Shown here piece by piece: positions 33,925-39,992 of a stretch of DNA of 39,992 nt. The stretch is from NCBI RefSeq assembly GCF_000485595.1, contig NW_014577410.1, forward strand, positions 179,276 through 219,267, given 5' to 3'. The notes under the pieces were generated by a model, which ran no database searches, had not been told where the DNA came from, and worked only from the letters and a program-made list of their open reading frames with translations. The DNA comes from Priapulus caudatus. Taxonomy: Eukaryota > Priapulida > Priapulimorpha > Priapulimorphida > Priapulidae. Position 1 is the stretch's first letter. Every line of letters begins with the position of its first letter. Position numbers and translations under genes: made by a program.

Positions 33925-34522
33925 GCAGTGTGAGAGAGAGAGAAGAGACAGAGAGAGAGAGACGAGGAGAGAGGATCCGAGACGGGGAGAGAGAGTGAAG
34001 ATGACGAGGTCGAGAGAGCACGACAGAGAAAGAAACGAACGATAGGGATTCGAGAGGAGATAGTGTGTGTGCGTGCCGTCTGTGCGTTGTTGGTGTCTGC
34101 GCGTGTGGTGTGTGTATGTGGTGCGGGCGCGTGCCTGTGATAGTCTGGTGTATGTGTGACGGCGCGAGCGTGTGCTTCTTACGCCCGTGTGTGCGCGCGT
34201 GGCTGTGTTTGTGTGCTTGATTCTGTGTGTGCGCGGCCGCACGCTGCGCGCGCGGCGCGCGTGTGTGTGTGTTGTTGTGTGGTGTGCCCGTGTTGTGTGT
34301 GTTGTTGTGTGCGGTGATTATTGTGTGTGGCGCGTCGTGCGCTGCGTCGTAGGCGTAGTTTTGTTGTTGTGTCTGTGTTGTGCGGAGATGCTGTTGTCGT
34401 GCTTGTGTCTGTAGTGTGCCGGCGCGCGCGCGCGTGTGGGTGCTTGTGTAGGTGTGTGCTGTGTGTGTGTGTGTGTGTGTGTGTGTATGCGTGTGTGCGT
34501 GTGTGTGTGCGTGTGTGCGCGT
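33925..34522. repeat. GA tract followed by GT/CG tract, unit 1
   Basis: GA-rich 33930-34055, then GT repeats with many GC interruptions to 34522. The order GA then GT matches 18205-18950 and abuts the start of unit 2. Confidence 0.9.
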
Positions 34523-35738
34523 TAAATATTTAATAGCAGGAATTATTACTGGCTTGACTACGAGTATCGTTTTGTGTTTAATAAGTTAGTCTTCTGTAAA
34601 AAGTTGCCTTTTTGCATTAGATTTGTGCAAACCGCGGTAATTCGGCTGCACGCAAAGACTGCATACTAACACGAAATATCCCCGATTATAATGCTTATTT
34701 TTCAGCTTTATGTTCTGCTATTAAATTTAATTTCGCTAAGGAATATTAATGATTGTAGATGAGACCGTATAATGACATACTTAGGAATAATGAAATCGCT
34801 CTGAGGACATTTTATAGCCTGATCGTTCTGCATTAATATGTTGCATGCAGCATCTGACCATTTTAAATCAGGCTAGACCTCAAACCTAGAGAATTGTCAA
34901 CGATAGAGAATCAACACCCCAAAATCAATGGGAACACATCTCAAATTCTGAACATGTTTAAGGTGCTCAGCCATATGTTGTTAGTGTGTAAATTAGATTG
35001 GCTCTCTCTCGGGCTTTCTGGCAAATCTAGAGCATGCTCGCCCTGTCCCTGACAACGCGACCGGCTTGTTAACCCTCTTGTTGGCTCAGCTTGCCCCTCA
35101 GCAGCCACGCAAACCGGTCAAGCCCCCTCATGTCTTTAACTCTCTTGCCCCTCTAGCACAACCCCTCCCGCTCCTCTCTCCCAGCCTCTTCCTCTACTCC
35201 CTCTCTAACCGTATCTCTCGCTCTCGGCGATTCTTTCCAAGTTCTATCTTCTATACTCTTCGTCTTCTCTTTTTTCCGGCCTTCTCTTGGGTGCTTTCTT
35301 TCTGTCTCTCTTCTCACACACACAATCTAGTCGCCGCGTCGCATCCCGGTCCTTCCTGTGAGAGTTGAGGTAGTCTTTACGGGGAGGAGAGTTCCCCCGG
35401 GTCCTCTCGTCGTCAGCGCCTTGGTGTTTGATGTATAATGAGCAGAGCAGGCCGCAAAGGAAGCGTCGTATCCCCTATACGCGCGGCGTATATCGATCAT
35501 GAAAATCTCGAGACGAATATTATATTATTACTCTGATCTGTATCGCGATACATTATTTACACGTCGCTGCTCGGCGCTCGCGCGTGCGCTAATGCGCCTT
35601 CGACTGTAACTAGCTGGTTTTGTAGGAATTGCCTTCTTGCTAGTTATTACTTCTAGTTTTGGTCGCTTTCTTCGTGCCCGTTTTTCATACCGAGAACTCG
35701 CTCTCGCTCTTGGTCTTGCTCTCGGTCTTGCTCTCGCT

Positions 35739-35742
<4 letters not shown>

Positions 35743-35793
<51 letters not shown>
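35743..35793. repeat. CT microsatellite in unit 2
   Basis: A purer CT run than its counterpart at 29516-29578. Confidence 0.9.
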
Positions 35794-35796
<3 letters not shown>

Positions 35797-37054
35797 CTCT
35801 GTTCTGCTCCCATTTTCTCCTGTTTTAGACTCGCACCACGTTCTCTAGCTGCGTAGTTTCTCGGTGTGGCAGTATTATTTTGCAATTATTTGCGCCCATT
35901 ATTTTTGCCATTATGTTGCGCCATTATTTTGCCATTATGTTGCGTCTAATCGCTGCTTCACTGCTTTCTCGCTCGTGTTTTTGAAAAACCGGAATTTTCA
36001 CTATTTCTCCGCGAATTTTCTGTCACGAACGCTCGAATTCCTAATTGTACTTGCCCCATCGTTCGCCGTTTTCTTCTCTCGAGGACTGACTCATCCGGTG
36101 AAATTGAGGTACTTCTTAAAAAATGCCAGCGGTGGGCAACGGAGAGCAACCAATAATTTTAACGTTATAACCTAATAAATTGTAAAAAATTGAAAGATTA
36201 CGGAGTTTTGGAACACTGCGCGGCCAACCTGCCGAATAAATCGTTTCAAAATCGAATTAACTACTGACGGCTCGCTTTTAGGCAAAGTGTTCGACTGCTT
36301 TGGAGAGTAAAATAGGCAGGAAATTGGCGAAGACGTGTGAATTCGTATTATAAATAACGGAAATTGTATGGTCTGCGCGCAGATATGACGCGCTACAATT
36401 ACTGACACTTCTTCCCGCTACGAAGGAATACGTGTGGCGAATACGTTTCTCGTGTGCCGGCGAAGAAAAGCAACGTGGGCTTTCATCAGTACACACAAAA
36501 ACTCAGCAGAAGCTGAGCGATGCTGCTGAGCAGTATAGCATGCATGATTCGATGTAGTGGTGTTGAGCTAACTCGATTTGTTAGCGACATGAAACGCGGC
36601 CACAGGTAACATGAATATTTATTCTGTGACCCTCGCAAACGGCGAGAAGAAATACATGAATCGCTTCCTTTCCTTTCTCGGAGACGAATCAAATGAATGT
36701 AATGAGTTCGCGAATAACTTACATCTACGGTACCCTAAACCCATAGTACGGGTACACACGTATACATATATTTACATATACGATTATATAATATGCCGAA
36801 CGATCAAATGACGCGTTCGTACAAAGCCGCTGCGTATGCAAGACCATTTTATACGCCACATATTTACGAAATAACGAATCGTGCGGCATATGATTATGCG
36901 TATACTGCAAGGGAATCGAGCGTTAGTGCAGCAACTCTATACTTCACGCGACTTCACTGCAGTATAAATCAATAGCAAACGCTCTGATTACTTGTATCGA
37001 TTCGAAAAATACACATGACTATAGCACTAAAACAGTGATAGGATGTCAGCTTAC

Positions 37055-37127
37055 CGCATAGTTGGGCCGAAGTCGTTTATCGTAACCCATAGCAAACTGT
37101 CGAGTAACTCCGTCATGTTAAACGATC
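37055..37127 (-). pseudogene. Frameshifted copy 2 of the Cys-loop receptor exon
   Basis: Same exon as 30830-30903, with acceptor (CTAG, AG at 37129-37128) and a donor GGTAAGC (GT at 37054-37053). Three one-base differences break the frame: an extra A in the GTTTAAC region near the 5' end, loss of one base in the CTAATGGG region (CTATGGG here) and loss of one base at the 3' end (TATGCG for TATGGCG). All three are homopolymer-length changes of two versus one or three versus two. Either it is a decayed duplicate, or the breaks are sequencing errors in an unmerged copy of the same exon; the second reading fits the rest of the window better. Confidence 0.65.
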
Positions 37128-37410
37128 CTAGATAGAGAGACAGCAAAAAAAACGACGACGTTATTTCTTTTCAAATCACATTCTTATATTTCTCGCGACA
37201 GCGCGCGACGCGAAAGAATCGTTTTCTCACAGGTTTTTTTCATTGTCGTCTGCTTGCGAGAAACGTTAGAGATCAGCAGCGCCACCTGTATTAAGTTATG
37301 GAAATATAAATTCGACGGCGCGCGGGTACTTTGCTGAGTGCATGCGGTCGATCTTGATCGCTATTTAGTTTAACGTCTAAAGATTTAGCAGCTCTATTTA
37401 TATTATTGGA

Positions 37411-37740
37411 CAATACTAGCTACTGCTGCTGTGTTTGGTTGCTGCGTGCTGTTGCTAGCTGCTGCTGTTGCTACTGCTGCTGTTGCTACTGCTGCTGCCG
37501 CTTTGTGTGTTGTTTTTACTACTACCGCTATGATGATGATGATGCGATCCTGCTGCTACTGCTGCTGATGATGATGATAAGGATGATGATGATGATGATG
37601 ATAGATGATGGTGGTGGCGATGATGATAGAAATAATGATGATGCATGATGAAGATTATGTATTGAATGATGTTTGATGATGATGACGGTGGTGATGATGA
37701 CCATGCTCTTGCTAATGCTGCTGCTGATTATGCTGAATGA
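37411..37740. repeat. Compound CTG then GAT trinucleotide tract, copy 2
   Basis: Counterpart of 31191-31588, about 70-80 bp shorter, mostly through fewer CTGCTGTTGCTA units. Several single-base insertions break the triplet phase, such as GATAGATG and GATGCATG. Confidence 0.9.
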
Positions 37741-37784
37741 GAAAGTGATTGAAAAAAAGTTTCCCGCTTTCCCCGTTGCGCTTG

Positions 37785-37843
37785 CTCCGCTCTCTCCCTT
37801 TCCTCTCCTCTCTCACCCCTCTCTCTCGATTTATTTATATATA

Positions 37844-37899
<56 letters not shown>
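37785..37899. repeat. CT tract and long AT microsatellite, unit 2
   Basis: CT-rich sequence, then a nearly pure TA run of about 60 bp (37840-37899), longer than its counterpart. Confidence 0.9.
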
Positions 37900-37900
<1 letters not shown>

Positions 37901-38080
37901 AACTCCATTAGCTGTCGGGTTACCATTACGCTGGCGTTTTTACATTACATCGTGTTCCAGCAGAATTGTACAAAGCCACATTTCGAAGCTTAGATACGGT
38001 TTGTGTGCATTGCCTAACGTCGTCGGCACTAGTTAGCGAAATGGTCTGCTCAGGCCGCCGTACGAACTTTAGATCCACCG

Positions 38081-38116
<36 letters not shown>

Positions 38117-38157
38117 CACACACACACACACTATATATATATATATATATATATATC
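38081..38157. repeat. CA then TA microsatellite, unit 2
   Basis: CA runs to 38130 and TATATA to 38157. Confidence 0.9.
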
Positions 38158-38263
38158 GCACAGATGGCGCCCCTTGTGACGATAAATCCATATATCACCG
38201 CACCTGATTGAGAATTATATGCCTATCATATGCGCGCGCTCGGCGCAGCGCGGGAGATGACCG

Positions 38264-38296
38264 TATATAAGATTTCCCTAGCTCGCTTTCCATTCT
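38264..38296 (+). promoter_or_regulatory. Candidate TATA plus initiator core promoter, copy 2
   Basis: TATATAA at 38264-38270 and CCATTCT with its A at 38292, 28 bp downstream. The shared upstream words GAGATGACCG and downstream CGCCGCACTTCCG show it is the copy of 32204. Confidence 0.25.
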
Positions 38297-38807
38297 CGCC
38301 GCACTTCCGTTTGTTGTCGACAAACGTATTTGCAAGCGGCGCTGAGTAAACTTCAATCGTGTAAATAGAGCAAAACGCGGCGCTGTGCATTGAACGTGAG
38401 ATGACACGCGACAATCTTGCAGATGGATGCGTAAGCAAACATCGTCGCTAGGTCGGAGACGTCCGGGCAACGCTCAGACGCCTTGCCTTGTTTATTTATT
38501 TTCATTTTTACCCGCGCGCGGAAGAAAATCCCAGGTCGTTTGCGCGGGTGGTTGGTTGGTCGCTCGTCAGACGATTCTGGTGCATTATAGAGAGGTGAAG
38601 AAGTCTCTAATCAGTCCAATAAACTTTAATACTTTCTCTCTCAACTGTCAGTTTACCCACAACCAGCCTTAATACCTCTTTCTCCTCTGCCACCAGCCTA
38701 CTCCTCGCCGTTTTTTCATATGATCCCGACTCCGGACCTCCCCACTGTCCCTGCCCTGCCCAGGCCCCATCCTACCCTCCTGATATATATAAAGGCACGC
38801 ACGCACA

Positions 38808-38855
38808 CACTCACTCACTCACTCACTCACTCACTCACTCACTCACTCACTCACA
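38808..38855. repeat. ACTC tetranucleotide repeat
   Basis: About twelve CACT units. A shorter run of the same unit is in C0 (17054-17075), and none is present at the same place in unit 1 (about 32765-32830). Confidence 0.9.
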
Positions 38856-39903
38856 CACGCAGCGGTTTCTACTTGTAATAACTCTTAATAATATAGATGC
38901 ATTTAGCATGTTTCCAGAGATTAGTCTATAAACTGTCTGTTTGAAAAATTGCACTCGTAATATCTCCGAGAGCAAGTGTGTATATATCTTCCATTTACAG
39001 CCAGAAAAACCATTGCCAAGGTTACCAAACTCTTTTACTGATTTATATTATGCCATTACCCGTACAATATATCTATATCCATCACTGATATGAGATCGTA
39101 TATATATCCGTTGATTATACTAGAATTATAATACTAGAATTTAATTACTGATTACTTATAAAATATTATTATTCTTTAATAATATAAATGGTTACTCGTC
39201 GGTGTGTGGGGCGAAGGAGATGGGCAGTAAGGAAGGAGAGTTTCGTATATTAACTTCTATTTCCCACGGATCGGTTACGTGCTATACATGACAACCCATC
39301 TTTTAAACGCAGCTTTTGATATTAATCTTTTCTTGCACACAGCTTAGGATGCCCGAATAGCTCCGATGTGGGAGTACCCACAAAAAAAAGCGACACGCGG
39401 CTACAGCATATCGGTATAGTGACATATCAATACCGACGTAACGCTCATGCAATCGTCAATGCAATTCCACAACTAAGTATTTTCTCCACAGGGGGCGCTT
39501 TTCCCGCGTGCTTTCAGGTGAAACAGCGTCAGCGCAGTTTACTTTAACGTCTCACGAGGTACCCGCATCGCACATCCACTGAAAGATAACTCGACACGCA
39601 GTTACCAGTTTCGTTACGCAGCTGTGCATTAGAGCTAAATGCTTGAAGAACCCGGATTGTCGGGTTATACGCGGGAGAAAGCGACAACGAAACAATGACG
39701 CGACAAGAACAGACAGTCGACGAAACGATTAAGTTCGGTTAGAACGCGTCGGCGTCGTTAAAACTCGGCGAGCGGTTACGTAATGATGGCCAAACGACAA
39801 ATCGCAATCAAAGAAAGTTAAAACCTAATGCAACACGCTGTGTGTCGTTATTTGTGTGCAGCAGAATATATTATAAACGAAACGAGGGGCGCGAGCTGCA
39901 GCA

Positions 39904-39906
<3 letters not shown>

Positions 39907-39992
<86 letters not shown>
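39907..39992. repeat. GA microsatellite at window edge
   Basis: Pure GA run continuing past the window end; corresponds to 33930 and 18205 in the other copies. Confidence 0.95.

Larger units (their letters stand above)
28285..34522. repeat. Head-to-tail duplicated unit 1 (about 6.2 kb)
   Basis: Begins at TTAAATATTTAATAGC and is repeated from 34523. Collinear landmarks are a CT tract, a 24-bp tandem repeat, the receptor exon, a CTG/GAT tract, an AT tract, a TATA candidate, the CATATGATCCCGACTCC segment, and a GA then GT tract. The stretches 28285-29510, 29720-30829, 30904-31190 and 32235-33924 contain no other recognisable coding sequence. A 166-codon frame at 28782-29282 is broken in unit 2. 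The stretch on the minus-strand 3' side of the exon would be intron. Confidence 0.85.
34523..39992. repeat. Head-to-tail duplicated unit 2 (truncated by window end)
   Basis: Direct repeat of 28285-34522. Offset to unit 1 falls from about 6237 bp at the start to about 6224 at the exon and 6029 at the CATATGATCC motif, largely through shorter repeat tracts. The stretches 34523-35740, 35945-37054 and 38297-39906 contain no other recognisable gene. Confidence 0.85.

Noticed and set aside
36611-36811. 66-codon plus frame beginning MNIYSVTLANGEKK
   Set aside because: Not open in the matching part of unit 1, and no family is recognised.

Overview
This window is eukaryotic nuclear DNA, almost entirely non-coding. 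It is dominated by microsatellites (CA/GT, CT/GA, AT, GATA, ATC, TTG, CTG, CCATC/CCATG), short transposable-element remnants and large local duplications. The one convincing protein-coding piece is a 74-bp internal exon on the minus strand (30903 to 30830) with a good acceptor and donor. It encodes the N-terminal GYDKRLRPNYG signature of a Cys-loop GABA-A-type receptor subunit. A second copy at 37127 to 37055 is frameshifted. The family match, an RTE-like 3' end motif and the repeat density suggest an animal, most likely an arthropod, but no species can be named from this sequence.

Layout. Positions 1-2100 hold unrecognised sequence plus CA and CT tracts. Block A (2101-6239) recurs as block B (10580-14868). 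Each carries a minus-strand SINE-like element with a tRNA-like segment and an internal CCATC/CCATG array, and a palindromic MITE-like piece. Positions 6240-10579 are a CT tract, unique sequence and long CA tracts. Positions 14869-16940 are GA-rich and then unique. Positions 16941-18950 (C0) are an orphan copy of the last part of the 3' duplication. Positions 18951-22943 are microsatellites with a G-rich transposon-like zone at 20990-21840. A 25-N gap lies at 22944-22968. Positions 22969-28284 hold GATA, ATC and TTG tracts, a diverged duplicate pair (24262-24795 and 26142-26618) and a perfect 36-bp palindrome. Positions 28285-34522 and 34523-39992 are two head-to-tail copies of a unit of about 6.2 kb, each with the receptor exon, a compound trinucleotide tract, a TATA/initiator candidate and a C segment ending in GA and GT tracts.

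The duplicated blocks differ largely by scattered one-base insertions and deletions, many in homopolymers, including inside the exon. With the fixed-size N gap, this suggests that much of the duplication is unpolished long-read sequence or unmerged haplotypes rather than recent biology. Some pairs (C1 against C0/C2, and 24262 against 26142) also carry substitutions and different microsatellites, so real allelic or older duplication is also present. I found no complete gene, no intact transposase or reverse transcriptase, no functional-looking tRNA or rRNA, and no CRISPR array.
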